Shown piece by piece: positions 19,009 through 26,984 of a DNA stretch of 64,000 nt. Made by a program: the position numbers and the translations under genes. Source of the DNA: JBGAQP01 sp044220635 (lineage in GTDB: Bacteria; Pseudomonadota; Gammaproteobacteria; Burkholderiales; Usitatibacteraceae); the NCBI GenBank assembly GCA_044220635.1, contig JBGAQP010000016.1, forward strand, positions 1-64,000, given 5' to 3'. Under the pieces are notes generated by a model. It ran no database searches and was not told the DNA's origin. It saw only the letters and a list, made by a program, of their open reading frames with translations. Each line of letters begins with the position of its first letter. Position 1 is the stretch's first letter.

Positions 19009-19209
19009 CTACACCATCAGCCACTCGCGCATCGCCGCGCGCGCCTCGGCTTCGAAGCGCGCCCGCGCGCCCGCGACGCGGGCCGGGACTCCCGGGGGTC
19101 CGCGCTCGGGGTGATGCGCGTTGCCGTACTTCGCGCGCGCGAGGCGCACGCTGCGGGCCGGTCGCAGGACGGCATGCCAGGCCGGCCTCCAGTTCAGTGT
19201 CGCTTGCAT
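19009..19209 (-). CDS. Small basic protein, hypothetical
   Basis: 66-residue ORF, MQATLNWRPAWHAVLRPARS to MREWLMV, rich in Arg and Ala. The best evidence that it is real is the strong Shine-Dalgarno AGGGAGG placed 6 bases before the ATG. It contains no recognisable motif, signal peptide or membrane helix. The leader carries a 13-bp hairpin at 19248-19284 about 40 bases upstream, which might act as an attenuator or belong to a separate small RNA. Conservation in related genomes would decide whether it is a gene. Confidence 0.4.
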   Translation of the reverse strand: MQATLNWRPAWHAVLRPARSVRLARAKYGNAHHPERGPPGVPARVAGARARFEAEARAAMREWLMV

Positions 19210-19247
19210 CGTCAGCCTCCCTTCTTCATTTTTCGGGTTGGAAAAGC

Positions 19248-19284
19248 GCAAAGCCCGGAGTCCTTTCGGTTCTCCGGGCTTTGC
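19248..19284. terminator. Strong hairpin, terminator- or attenuator-like
   Basis: Perfect 13-bp inverted repeat (GCAAAGCCCGGAG / CTCCGGGCTTTGC) with an 11-base loop. On the plus strand it is followed by GGGGGTTTTC, and on the minus strand by GCTTTTCC, so it could end transcription in either direction. Its place between a possible minus-strand promoter and the 19209 start suggests attenuation. Confidence 0.45.
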
Positions 19285-19779
19285 GGGGGTTTTCCTCGCT
19301 GACGACGCGGGCTTATCCCATCGTCCTCCCGGAGACATCGCGGTCCATGACGAAGCCGTCGGAGACCCGCGCAAGGCAGGCCCCGAGCGCGGCTTTTCGC
19401 GCCTGGATCGGTTGATGGTTGGTGGTCGGCTTCATGTTTCGGGGTGTTCCCTGTGTCGTTACACTGGAACGAATGCTGCCATGCAGCATGAGATCGCGTC
19501 AACCCCTTCCGCGATGAATGGACGGGAACTCGACGCGATCGAGCCTGTCGGATTGGTGTTGTCCTCGAATCGAAGGCGTCAGGGGCCTTTTTCACGCCCC
19601 GATCCGGCGCCTCGCGAGCCGCGATCCGCATTCCGCGGCCCGCATCGTCAGGCCCCGTGCCCGCTGGCGCGGCGCCTTTCCGGTCCCGGGAGTTCCCGGG
19701 CGAAAAGACGAAGTCCCCCGTGCCGCCGGTCCGTGCGAGGGAGTTCGTGCCCTCGTCAACCCGCGAAAGGAGACACGCG

Positions 19780-20373
19780 ATGAAGACTCACGACACCGAA
19801 CTGGCCCGATCGTCGCCGCCGCGGGGCGAGAAGCGGTCGGCCGACGAGATCGCCATGGCGCGCATCCGCCGCGCCGCGGCGGTCGTCCGCCACCGCCAGG
19901 AGGAGATGTACGACCGCCTCGCCGAGAACTTCGCGCGGCACTTCGAGGCGAGCGGCACGAAGACCCCCGAGGCGCTGGAAGCCGCGCTCGATTCCGCTCG
20001 CGCGCAGCTCACGGCCGCGGGCGCCGTGACGCACCAGCAGGGCGAGCGCTTGAAGGGCTTCCTCCAACGCGACATCGAGCGCACCGCGCAGGCGCTCGCA
20101 GGCGCGGAACGGAACGTGGCGGAGCGGCTCGATCCCGCGCGCCTCGAGGCGGGCGCGCTCGCCTCCATCGCTTCCGCGCTCGCCCCGGCGGGCGATGCGC
20201 TGCGCGCCCTCGCCCGCGACGGGCAACGGGCGCTTGAGCAACGCACGGGCGAGGTGACCAGCGCCGGGACGCTTGCCTGCGGCAGCTGCGGCCACACGAT
20301 GCGCCTGCGGCGGACGGGCACCGTGCCGCCCTGCCCGCACTGCCGCGCGACGCGCTTCCGCAAGGGCTGCTGA
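19780..20373 (+). CDS. Zinc ribbon-containing protein (DUF1451/YbeL-like)
   Basis: 197-residue protein. The N-terminal two thirds are charged helices (VVRHRQEEMYDRLAENFARH; AAGAVTHQQGERLKGFLQRDIE) whose pattern matches the helical part of E. coli YbeL. The C terminus is a zinc ribbon with two CxxC pairs, CGSCGH and CPHCRA. Function of the family is unknown. ATG 19780 is chosen for its SD (AAAGGAG, 7 bases upstream). A universal stress protein gene begins 10 bases downstream, and the run continues with GNAT and amidase genes, which points to a stress-related operon. Confidence 0.75.
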   Translation: MKTHDTELARSSPPRGEKRSADEIAMARIRRAAAVVRHRQEEMYDRLAENFARHFEASGTKTPEALEAALDSARAQLTAAGAVTHQQGERLKGFLQRDIERTAQALAGAERNVAERLDPARLEAGALASIASALAPAGDALRALARDGQRALEQRTGEVTSAGTLACGSCGHTMRLRRTGTVPPCPHCRATRFRKGC

Positions 20374-20383
20374 GGAGGGACCC

Positions 20384-20833
20384 ATGTTCAAGAGAATCCT
20401 CTTGCCCACCGACGGCTCGGAGCGATCGCGCGAGGCGGCCCACGCCGCCCTCGAGCTCGCACGCATGAGCGGCGGGCGCGTGCTCGCCCTCCACATCGTC
20501 TCGCCCGCGATCCCCGACATCGCCTTCATGGGGCTGGGCGCGATCGGCGGCCCGGTCCCTCTCGACCCGCCCCCCGCCGCGCCGGGTTCGCGGCACGATC
20601 CCGCGCTCATCGCGGTGCGGCGCGCGGCGCACGCGGCCGGCGTGCCCGTCGAGTCGGCGCAGGTCGTGGACTCGCGCCCCGCCGAAGCGATCGTCGGCTT
20701 CGCCGAGGCGCACGGCTGCGACCTGATCGTGATGTCCACGAGCCGCTTCGGCGGGCTGCTGTCGGCGATCGCCGGCAGCACTTCCGCGCGCGTCTTCCAG
20801 GGCTGCGACCTGCCGGTGCTGCTCGTCCATTGA
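20384..20833 (+). CDS. Universal stress protein (UspA family)
   Basis: 149-residue single Usp domain. It opens with MFKRILLPTDGSERSREAAHAA (family N-terminal ATP-site Asp), and has a C-terminal GCDLIVMSTSRFGG...AGSTSARV segment. In ATP-binding members the last motif is G-x2-G-x9-G-(S/T). Here the first glycines are replaced (MSTSRFGG), so ATP binding is uncertain. GGAGG lies 7 bases before the ATG. It is second in the apparent operon starting at 19780, with the GNAT gene 12 bases downstream. Confidence 0.9.
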   Translation: MFKRILLPTDGSERSREAAHAALELARMSGGRVLALHIVSPAIPDIAFMGLGAIGGPVPLDPPPAAPGSRHDPALIAVRRAAHAAGVPVESAQVVDSRPAEAIVGFAEAHGCDLIVMSTSRFGGLLSAIAGSTSARVFQGCDLPVLLVH

Positions 20834-20845
20834 ATGGAGGATCCC

Positions 20846-21580
20846 ATGAAGACCATCGAACGCTCCGCGCGATCCAACGTCATCACTCTCGCCGACGTCT
20901 GGCGCGACGGCAAGGAAGGGCGGCCCGGCACCGTCACGGTGCGCAATACGCGCCCTGCGGACTTCCCGGCGATCCAGGCACTGCAGCTCGATGCCTACCC
21001 GGTGATCGCGCCGTGGTCCGCCCCGCAGCTCGCCCTCCAGCATACGGCGTTCCCCGAAGGCCAGTTCGTCGCCGAGATCGACGGGCGGATCGTGGGTGCC
21101 TGCGCGAGCCTCGTCGTGCAATGGGACGAATACGCCGTGGACCACACCTGGCGCGGCATCACCGGCGACGGCACGTTCTCGACCCACGATCCGTCCGGGC
21201 GCACCCTCTACGGCGCCGAAGTGGTCGTCGACGCCAGGCGCCGTGGCCACGGCGTGGGCCGCGTGCTCTACAAGGCGCGCCGGCGCCTGTGCCGGCAGCT
21301 CGACCTGCGACGCATCATCGCGGCGGGCCGGCTCCCGGGCTACCGCGCGGTGAAGGACGTGATGTCACCCGAGCTCTACGCGATGCGCGTGGTCTGGGGA
21401 GACATCCCCGACCCGGTGCTGCGCTTCCAGTTGTCCCAGGGCTTCCACTACTGCGGGGTGATCCACAACTATCTCCCCGAGGACCTGGAGTCCTGCGGGC
21501 ATGCCGCGCTCATCGTCTGGCTCAACCCGCGCGGGTCGCCCCCCCGCCGGACGCCGCGGCTCCCCGGGGAGGCGGCGTGA
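20846..21580 (+). CDS. GNAT family N-acetyltransferase (YhcX N-domain-like)
   Basis: 244-residue protein with an acetyl-CoA-binding motif A, VVDARRRGHGVGRVLYKARR, in the middle. TVRNTRPADFPAIQALQ is the GNAT first strand and helix. The long insert with YAVDHTWRGITGDGTFSTHDP is not part of the minimal GNAT fold. In Bacillus YhcX and many proteobacteria a GNAT domain of this kind is fused to a carbon-nitrogen hydrolase; here the hydrolase is a separate gene overlapping by 4 bases (GTGA). The start 20846 is preferred over 20834 because GGAGG sits just before it. The substrate is unknown. Confidence 0.85.
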   Translation: MKTIERSARSNVITLADVWRDGKEGRPGTVTVRNTRPADFPAIQALQLDAYPVIAPWSAPQLALQHTAFPEGQFVAEIDGRIVGACASLVVQWDEYAVDHTWRGITGDGTFSTHDPSGRTLYGAEVVVDARRRGHGVGRVLYKARRRLCRQLDLRRIIAAGRLPGYRAVKDVMSPELYAMRVVWGDIPDPVLRFQLSQGFHYCGVIHNYLPEDLESCGHAALIVWLNPRGSPPRRTPRLPGEAA

Positions 21581-22446
21581 GGGTGCGCATCGCCGCGGTC
21601 CAGTACCACCTGAGGCCCGTGCAGGACTGGGCGGGCTTCGAGACCCAGGTGGACTTCGTGCTCGACGCGGCGGCGGAGTACCGGCCGCAGTTCGTGCTCC
21701 TGCCCGAGATCTTCACCACGCAGCTGCTGACGATGGCGGAGTTCACCGACGTGCGCGCGGCCGTGCGCGGTCTCTCGGAGCACACTGCGGCCTACGTCGC
21801 GCTGATGCGCAGGCACGCCGAGAAGCACGGCTACCACCTCGTCGCGGGTAGCCACCCGACGCTGCGCGAAGGCCGGCTCTACAACACCGCGTACCTCGTC
21901 AACCCGGCCGGCGAGGTCTTCACGCAGGACAAGCTGCACCGGACGCGTTGGGAGAAGGAGCACTGGGACACCACCGCGGGCGAGCGGCTCTCCCTCTTCG
22001 AGACGCCCTGCGGGAAGATCGCCATCCTGGTGTGCTACGACATCGAGTTCCCGGAGCTCGCCCGGCAGGTGTGCGAGGCGGGCGCGGACATCCTCTTCGT
22101 CCCGAGCTGCACCGACGACCGACAGGGATTCCTGCGCGTGCGCTATTGCTGTCATGCGCGCGCGATCGAGAACCAGGTCTACGTCGCGATGACCTCCACC
22201 GTCGGCAACCTGCGTTTCTCGGGGCTGCGCATGCATTACGGGCAGGCAGCGATCCTCACCCCCTCGGACTTCCCGTTCGCGCGCGACGGCGTGGCCGCCG
22301 AGGGCGTCGCCAACGCCGAGCAGATCGTCGTGGCCGACGTCGACCTCGCGCTCCTCGGCCAGAACCGGCTCCACGGCACCACGATCCCGCTCTTCGACAA
22401 GCGTAAGGAGCTCTACGACGACCCGGTCCGGGTGATCCGGGCCTGA
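21577..22446 (+). CDS. Carbon-nitrogen hydrolase (nitrilase superfamily amidase)
   Basis: 289-residue amidase with the full catalytic triad of the nitrilase superfamily: Glu44 in LLPEIFT, Lys119 in TQDKLHR and Cys153 in ILVCYDIEFPE. It should hydrolyse a small amide or N-carbamoyl compound; the substrate cannot be read from sequence. It begins at GTG 21577 behind GGGGAGG and overlaps the GNAT stop codon. Together with that gene it forms a split version of the fused GNAT-nitrilase protein known as YhcX in Bacillus, so acetylation and amide hydrolysis probably act on related compounds. Confidence 0.9.
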   Translation: MRVRIAAVQYHLRPVQDWAGFETQVDFVLDAAAEYRPQFVLLPEIFTTQLLTMAEFTDVRAAVRGLSEHTAAYVALMRRHAEKHGYHLVAGSHPTLREGRLYNTAYLVNPAGEVFTQDKLHRTRWEKEHWDTTAGERLSLFETPCGKIAILVCYDIEFPELARQVCEAGADILFVPSCTDDRQGFLRVRYCCHARAIENQVYVAMTSTVGNLRFSGLRMHYGQAAILTPSDFPFARDGVAAEGVANAEQIVVADVDLALLGQNRLHGTTIPLFDKRKELYDDPVRVIRA

Positions 22447-22482
22447 TCGCCCGGGCGCCGCCATCGCGCGCGCCGCCGATGC

Positions 22483-22488
22483 TAGACT
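22483..22488 (+). promoter_or_regulatory. Putative -10 box TAGACT, leaderless-type
   Basis: TAGACT ends 8 bases before ATG 22497, and no SD sequence lies between them. An internal promoter giving a near-leaderless antiporter transcript is possible. Confidence 0.3.
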
Positions 22489-22496
22489 CGGCGGCC

Positions 22497-23720
22497 ATGC
22501 CCGCCATCGATCCCGAGGTCCTCCTCCTCGCCCTGATCTGCGGGCTGCTGATCGTTCCCCGGGCGCTCCAGCGCTTCCGACTGCCGGCCCCGCTCACCTG
22601 CCTCGCGCTGGGCATTGGCGCGGGCATCGCGGTGCCGGAATCCCGGGCCGACGTGACGCTCATGCTGCTCGCGACCCTCGGGATCTCCTCGCTGTTCCTC
22701 TTCGCGGGCATCGAGGTGGACCTCGCGGGGCTGCGCAGGGGCCGCGGCATGCTCTCCGGCCACCTCGCGGCGCGCGGCGCCGCGGTGGCGGCGGTCGCGT
22801 GGGGCGCGGTGGAGTACCTGTCGCTCCCGTGGCCCGCGGCCATCCTCGCGGCCCTCGCCGTGCTCACGCCGTCGACCGGCTTCATCCTCGATTCCCTCGA
22901 TCGCCTGGGGCTCGACGAGGGGGAACGCTTCTGGGTGACGAGCAAGGCGGTCGCGGGGGAACTCCTCGCCCTGGGCGCGCTCTTCGTCGTGCTTCAGTCC
23001 GCCTCGGCGGAGCGCCTGGCGATGGCGACCGGCGCGCTCGCCCTGCTGGTCGCCTGCCTGCCCCTCGCCTACCTGCTGCTCGCCCGCATCGTCGTCCCCC
23101 ACGCGCCGGGCTCGGAGTTCTCGCTGCTCGTGATGGTGGGGCTGGTGGCCGCGTACGCGACGAAGCTCCTCGGCGCCTACTATCTCGTCGGGGCGTTCCT
23201 CGCGGGGCTCGCCGCGCGCCTGCTGCAATCGCGCCTTCCCGACCTCTCCTCGGACGAGAACCAGCATGCGGTGAAGGGCTTCGCGTCGTTCTTCATCCCG
23301 TTCTACTTCTTCTCGGGAGGCGCGCACGTGCCGGCGGAAGCGCTCACGTGGAAGGCGCTCGCGATCGGGCTCGCGATCTCCGCCGTGGTGCTGCCGGCCC
23401 GCGTCGGCGCGCTCTGGCTGCAGCGCCGGATCTTCCTGAAGGAGAGCGCGGAGAGCAGCCGGCGGGTGGCCATCGCCCTCACGCCGACGCTCATCTTCAC
23501 GCTGGTCCTCGCCGGCATCCTGCACGAGCGCTACGGCATCGACGATGCCCTCTACGGCGGTCTGCTGGTCTATGCGGCCGTTTCCACCGCGCTGCCGTCG
23601 TTCCTGATCAGCGGGCCGGTGGATTTCGGGATGCAATTCGACGCGTCGGATCGGGCGCGGCCGGCGGTCCCTGCGCAGGCCGCCGCGCCGGACGGGCCGG
23701 GCGTGAACCGGGATTCCTAG
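22497..23720 (+). CDS. Cation:proton antiporter (CPA2/Kef-type)
   Basis: 407-residue polytopic membrane protein with about 11-12 hydrophobic helices and no cytoplasmic nucleotide-binding (RCK/TrkA) domain. Family features include LFLFAGIEVDLAGLRRG, AVLTPSTGFILDSLD, the acidic ion-site region in VASKAV-like helices and FFIPFYFFSGG. Proteins of this type exchange K+ or Na+ for H+ across the inner membrane. Charged residues in the membrane core appear retained. The start may be 22479 instead. The next gene begins one base after this stop, so they are surely co-transcribed; 50 bases separate it from the amidase. Confidence 0.82.
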   Translation: MPAIDPEVLLLALICGLLIVPRALQRFRLPAPLTCLALGIGAGIAVPESRADVTLMLLATLGISSLFLFAGIEVDLAGLRRGRGMLSGHLAARGAAVAAVAWGAVEYLSLPWPAAILAALAVLTPSTGFILDSLDRLGLDEGERFWVTSKAVAGELLALGALFVVLQSASAERLAMATGALALLVACLPLAYLLLARIVVPHAPGSEFSLLVMVGLVAAYATKLLGAYYLVGAFLAGLAARLLQSRLPDLSSDENQHAVKGFASFFIPFYFFSGGAHVPAEALTWKALAIGLAISAVVLPARVGALWLQRRIFLKESAESSRRVAIALTPTLIFTLVLAGILHERYGIDDALYGGLLVYAAVSTALPSFLISGPVDFGMQFDASDRARPAVPAQAAAPDGPGVNRDS

Positions 23721-23721
23721 G

Positions 23722-24594
23722 ATGGCGCTCACCGTCCTCTCGGCGGACGCCGCGCGGGGACCGGTCGTCTCGCTCGCGCGCGAGATCGGCGCCGAGGTGG
23801 CCGTGGGTTTCGGCGCACCTGGCGCGATCCGCGGGAAGTTCCTCGCGGGCGAGCCCTGCGACCTGCTGGTCCTGACCCATGCCCAGGTGGCGGAACTGCT
23901 CGGCCAGGGACGCTTGGCCGCCGACTGCTGCTCGGACCTCGGCGCGGCGCGTGCCGCGATCGTGGAGCGCGGCGTGGCGCTCGCGCCCCCCCGGCACGGG
24001 AAGCAGGCGCCCGCCACCGTGTTCACCGCGGCGCCCGGCGCCCGGTCGTCCGATCCCGACGGGGCGCGCGACTTCATCGCGCGGCTCACGGGAGCGGCAT
24101 GTGCCGCGTCGCGCGCCGCAGCGGGCTTCGGGGGCGTCGCGATCCGGCGCGCGACGGGGGCCGATACCGCGGCGGCCCGCGCCCTCGTCCACGGCGTGCT
24201 CTCCGAGTACGGCTTCACGCCAGAGCCCGGGGGCGTGGACGCGGACCTCGAGGATCTCGACGCGGCCTACTTCGCGCGCGGCGGCAGTTTCGACGCGGCG
24301 ATCGACGCGGGCGGTCGCCTCGTCGCCTGCTGCGGCATGAAGCCGATGGACGACGGCCGCGTCGAGCTGCGCAAGATGTACGCGCTGAAGGAAGCGCGCG
24401 GCCAGGGGCTGGGGCGCCGGCTCCTCGACCGGGCGCTCGCCTTCGCCCGCGCCCGCGGCTTCCGCCGCGTGGAGCTCGAGACCGCCTCGGTCCTCGCCGA
24501 CGCGATCGCCTTCTACCGCAAGTCCGGCTTCCTCCCCCGACCCGGAAAGCTCGACACCTGCCGCTGCGACCAGGCCTACTACCTCGACCTCTGA
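23722..24594 (+). CDS. Chimeric protein: truncated ModA-like domain fused to GNAT acetyltransferase
   Basis: 290 residues. The first ~135 resemble a type-2 solute-binding (ModA/SBP_bac_11) domain: LTVLSADAARGPVVSLA, VGFGAPGAIRGKFLAGEPCDLLVL, and GARDFIARLTGAACAASRAAAGF near its end. The usual middle ~90 residues are missing and there is no signal peptide, so it is cytoplasmic. Residues ~140-290 are a GNAT domain with the acetyl-CoA motif EARGQGLGRRLLD and the VELETASVLADAIAFYRKSGF block. The fusion suggests ligand-controlled acetylation, which is inference. Its TGA shares its last base with the dispersed repeat that follows. Confidence 0.75.
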   Translation: MALTVLSADAARGPVVSLAREIGAEVAVGFGAPGAIRGKFLAGEPCDLLVLTHAQVAELLGQGRLAADCCSDLGAARAAIVERGVALAPPRHGKQAPATVFTAAPGARSSDPDGARDFIARLTGAACAASRAAAGFGGVAIRRATGADTAAARALVHGVLSEYGFTPEPGGVDADLEDLDAAYFARGGSFDAAIDAGGRLVACCGMKPMDDGRVELRKMYALKEARGQGLGRRLLDRALAFARARGFRRVELETASVLADAIAFYRKSGFLPRPGKLDTCRCDQAYYLDL

Positions 24595-24663
24595 AATGGG
24601 GACAGTCCCCATTTAAGCTCTGTAACCTGTGTTACAGCCAAAAAATGGGGACTGTCCCCATTT
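24594..24663. repeat. Composite palindromic repeat, copy 3 of 4 (short)
   Basis: Left palindrome 24594-24614, a shortened inner inverted repeat CTGTAAC (24620-24626)/GTTACAG (24631-24637), and right palindrome 24643-24663. It begins on the last base of the GNAT stop codon and ends 17 bases before the protease ATG, so promoter or RBS elements of that gene must lie in or next to it. Confidence 0.9.
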
Positions 24664-24680
24664 TTCCGGATAATTGCGGG

Positions 24681-26003
24681 ATGCGACGGGCGGCGTGGTG
24701 GATCGTGGCGGGATGGGCGGGACTGGCGGCGGCGCAGGGCGGCGCGCCGCGGGCCCCGGCGGCGGCGCCGCCGATGTCCTCCGCGGCGGAGAAGGTCTAC
24801 GAGCAGGCGAAGCCGCGCATCGTGCAGGTGCGCACGCTCCTGCAGGCGGCGGGACGGCAGTCGACGATCGGCTCGGGCTTCCTCGTCTCCGCCGACGGCC
24901 TCGCGATCACGAACTACCACGTCGTGTCGCAGTTCGCGCTCGAGCCCGCGACCTACCGCCTCGAGTACCTCGCCCCCGACGGCGCCAAGGGCACGCTGAA
25001 GGTCCTCGCCATCGACGTCGCCAACGACCTCGCCGTGGTGCAGCTCGACCGCGAGGGCCTTCCGCACTTCAGCTTCGATCCGCGCGCGCTCGCCGACCGC
25101 CTGCCCAAGGGCGAGCGCATCTACGCCATGGGCAATCCCCTCGACCTGGGCTTCACGATCGTCGAGGGCACCTACAACGGCCTCGTCGACAAGAGCTACG
25201 ACGAGCGCATCCACTTCTCGGGCGCGATCAACCCCGGCATGAGCGGCGGCCCGGTGGCGGGCTCCGACGGGCGCGTGGTCGGCGTGAACGTCGCGAAGCG
25301 CACCGACGGCGAGCAGGTCGGCTTCCTCGTGCCCGCGCGCTTCGCGGCCGCGCTCCTCGAGCGCGCCCGCAAGGGGCCGCCGCTCGCGATCGACCGGGCG
25401 AAGGAGGAAGTCGGCCGCCAGCTCGTGGCCTGGCAGGCCGCGTTCCACGAGGCGCTCGCGAAGCAGGGCTTCAAGGACGCCTCCTACGGTCCCTACCTCG
25501 GCCTCGAGAGCGCCGCGCCCTGGGTCACCTGCTGGGCGGGCACGAACTCGGGGCAGATCCCGAAGCCGCGCGCGGCGGTGAACACCACGCGCTGCTCGAG
25601 CGAGACCGGCATCTTCGTCTCCGACCGCATCCTCACGGGGCGCGTTGAGCTGAACTTCTCCTGGTACCGCGCGGTGGAGCTGAACGCCTTCCAGTTCGCC
25701 AAGGAGATCTCGAACCGCAGCTCGCAGCCGCGCTTCGAGGCGGGGGGCAAGCGCCTCACCGAGCAGGAGTGCCGCGACGGCTTCGTCGCGACGAAGGGCG
25801 GCGAGCGCCCGGCGCTGCGCGTCACCTGGTGCGCGCGCGCCTACCGCGAGTTCGCGGGCCTCTACAACGTGACCGTCATCGCCCTCACGCAGGACCGCAG
25901 CCGCGAGGCGCTGCTCGCCCAGCTCTCGATGCAGGGTGTGTCCTGGGCCAATTCCGAGGCGCTCGGCCAGCGCTTCCTGGAATCGATCCGATGGGCGCGG
26001 TGA
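24681..26003 (+). CDS. Periplasmic trypsin-like serine protease (S1C-like) with novel C-terminal domain
   Basis: 440-residue exported protein with a signal peptide ending near GLAAAQG. The chymotrypsin-fold domain has the triad His in ITNYHVVSQ, Asp in VANDLAVVQLD and Ser in PGMSGGPVAG, within residues ~35-230. This matches HtrA/Deg-type catalytic domains, but no PDZ domain follows. Instead residues ~240-440 form a region with paired cysteines (WVTCWAGT, NTTRCSSET, EQECRDGF, VTWCARAY), probably disulfide-linked, that I do not recognise. Its stop overlaps a possible start of the FHA gene, so the pair is probably co-translated. Confidence 0.85.
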   Translation: MRRAAWWIVAGWAGLAAAQGGAPRAPAAAPPMSSAAEKVYEQAKPRIVQVRTLLQAAGRQSTIGSGFLVSADGLAITNYHVVSQFALEPATYRLEYLAPDGAKGTLKVLAIDVANDLAVVQLDREGLPHFSFDPRALADRLPKGERIYAMGNPLDLGFTIVEGTYNGLVDKSYDERIHFSGAINPGMSGGPVAGSDGRVVGVNVAKRTDGEQVGFLVPARFAAALLERARKGPPLAIDRAKEEVGRQLVAWQAAFHEALAKQGFKDASYGPYLGLESAAPWVTCWAGTNSGQIPKPRAAVNTTRCSSETGIFVSDRILTGRVELNFSWYRAVELNAFQFAKEISNRSSQPRFEAGGKRLTEQECRDGFVATKGGERPALRVTWCARAYREFAGLYNVTVIALTQDRSREALLAQLSMQGVSWANSEALGQRFLESIRWAR

Positions 26004-26974
26004 TGTGGGTCGAGGTGCTCGGGCGCCACGGCGAGGTCGTCGAGCGCCACCGCATCGACGCCCCCGAGGCGCGGATCGGCCGCGCGCTCGACAACGATCT
26101 CGTCGTCGACGATCCGCACGTCGCGCCCCACCACCTGCGCGTCGGGCGCTCCGCGGAGGGCGCCCTCGTCGCCGAGGACCTGGGCAGCGTCAACGGCCTG
26201 TTCGTCGAGAAGGGGAAGGAACGCGAGGCGCGCGTGGACCTCGCCGCGCACCCCGTGGTGCGCATCGGGCGCACGCTCCTGCGCGTGCGCGACGCCGCCG
26301 CGCCGGTCGCGCCCGAGCGCGAGCTCCTGCCCGACGCGAAGCACGGGACCTGGGCGCTCGCGCTCGGCGCGGCCTTCGTCCCGATGCTGACGGGCCTCGC
26401 CTGGCTCGAGATCACCGCCGAGCCGAGCGCTTCCGTGCTCGTGCTCCCGCTCCTGGGCTGGGGGCTGCTGGTCGCGCTCTGGGCGGGCGGCTGGGCGCTC
26501 ATCTCGCGGCTCTTCTCGGGCCAGGCGCGCTTCGGCCTGCAGATGCGCATCACGCTCACCGCCGCCTTCGCGATCCTCGCCTTCGACGTCGCGCGCGACG
26601 CGCTCGCCTTCGGGCTCGCCTCGCGCGCGGTCGCCGACTACTCGAGCCTCGGGCTCTGGCTGCTGGTCGTCGCCGCCTGCTACGCGCACCTGCGCTCGAT
26701 CGGCGCGCGCCACACGCCCTTCGCGATGGGCCTGGTGGTGGTGCTCGTCGCGGCGGGCGCGGCGCTGCAGTACGTGAGCCGCTCCGAGCGGCGCGAGTTC
26801 ACGGGGCAGGGCGCGAACCTGGGCGAGCTCAAGCCCCCGGGGCTGCGCCTCGCGCCGCTCGCCTCGAGCGAGGACTTTCTCGCCGGGGTTTCCCGGCTGC
26901 AGCCCGCGCTCGAGGAGGCGCGGAAGAAGGAACCCGGCGGCGGCCTGTTCCGCGACGCCGACGCCACCGATTGA
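25991..26974 (+). CDS. FHA-domain membrane protein
   Basis: 327 residues from ATG 25991; ATG 26003 (TGATG overlap with the protease stop) is an equally plausible start giving 323. An FHA domain occupies about residues 5-100: ARIGRALDNDLVVDDP, HVAPHHLRV and DLGSVNGLFVEKG correspond to the phosphothreonine-binding loops (G-R, S/H and NG motifs). Four or five transmembrane helices follow (about 120-260), then a soluble C-terminal tail of ~60 residues. FHA domains read phosphothreonine, so it may respond to a Ser/Thr kinase such as the one at 4715-5884. That link is inference. Confidence 0.82.
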   Translation: MGAVMWVEVLGRHGEVVERHRIDAPEARIGRALDNDLVVDDPHVAPHHLRVGRSAEGALVAEDLGSVNGLFVEKGKEREARVDLAAHPVVRIGRTLLRVRDAAAPVAPERELLPDAKHGTWALALGAAFVPMLTGLAWLEITAEPSASVLVLPLLGWGLLVALWAGGWALISRLFSGQARFGLQMRITLTAAFAILAFDVARDALAFGLASRAVADYSSLGLWLLVVAACYAHLRSIGARHTPFAMGLVVVLVAAGAALQYVSRSERREFTGQGANLGELKPPGLRLAPLASSEDFLAGVSRLQPALEEARKKEPGGGLFRDADATD

Positions 26975-26984
26975 GGACCCGCCG

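Larger units (their letters stand above)
18815..19779. other. Gene-poor region with hairpins and one small ORF
   Basis: 965 bases between the HD-GYP gene and the zinc-ribbon gene. It holds a GC hairpin (18843-18867), a probable 66-residue ORF on the minus strand (19009-19209) with a strong SD sequence, a perfect 13-bp-stem hairpin (19248-19284) and a near-palindrome around 19473-19489 (ATGCTG/CAGCAT). A minus-strand TTGACG (19502-19497) could be a -35 box. Other open frames overlap each other and look spurious. The remainder shows nothing I can assign. Confidence 0.6.

Noticed and set aside
19121..19783. 220-codon plus-strand frame in the gene-poor region
   Set aside because: No SD sequence, atypical composition, overlaps the hairpin and the better-supported minus-strand small ORF, and runs out of frame into the zinc-ribbon gene.
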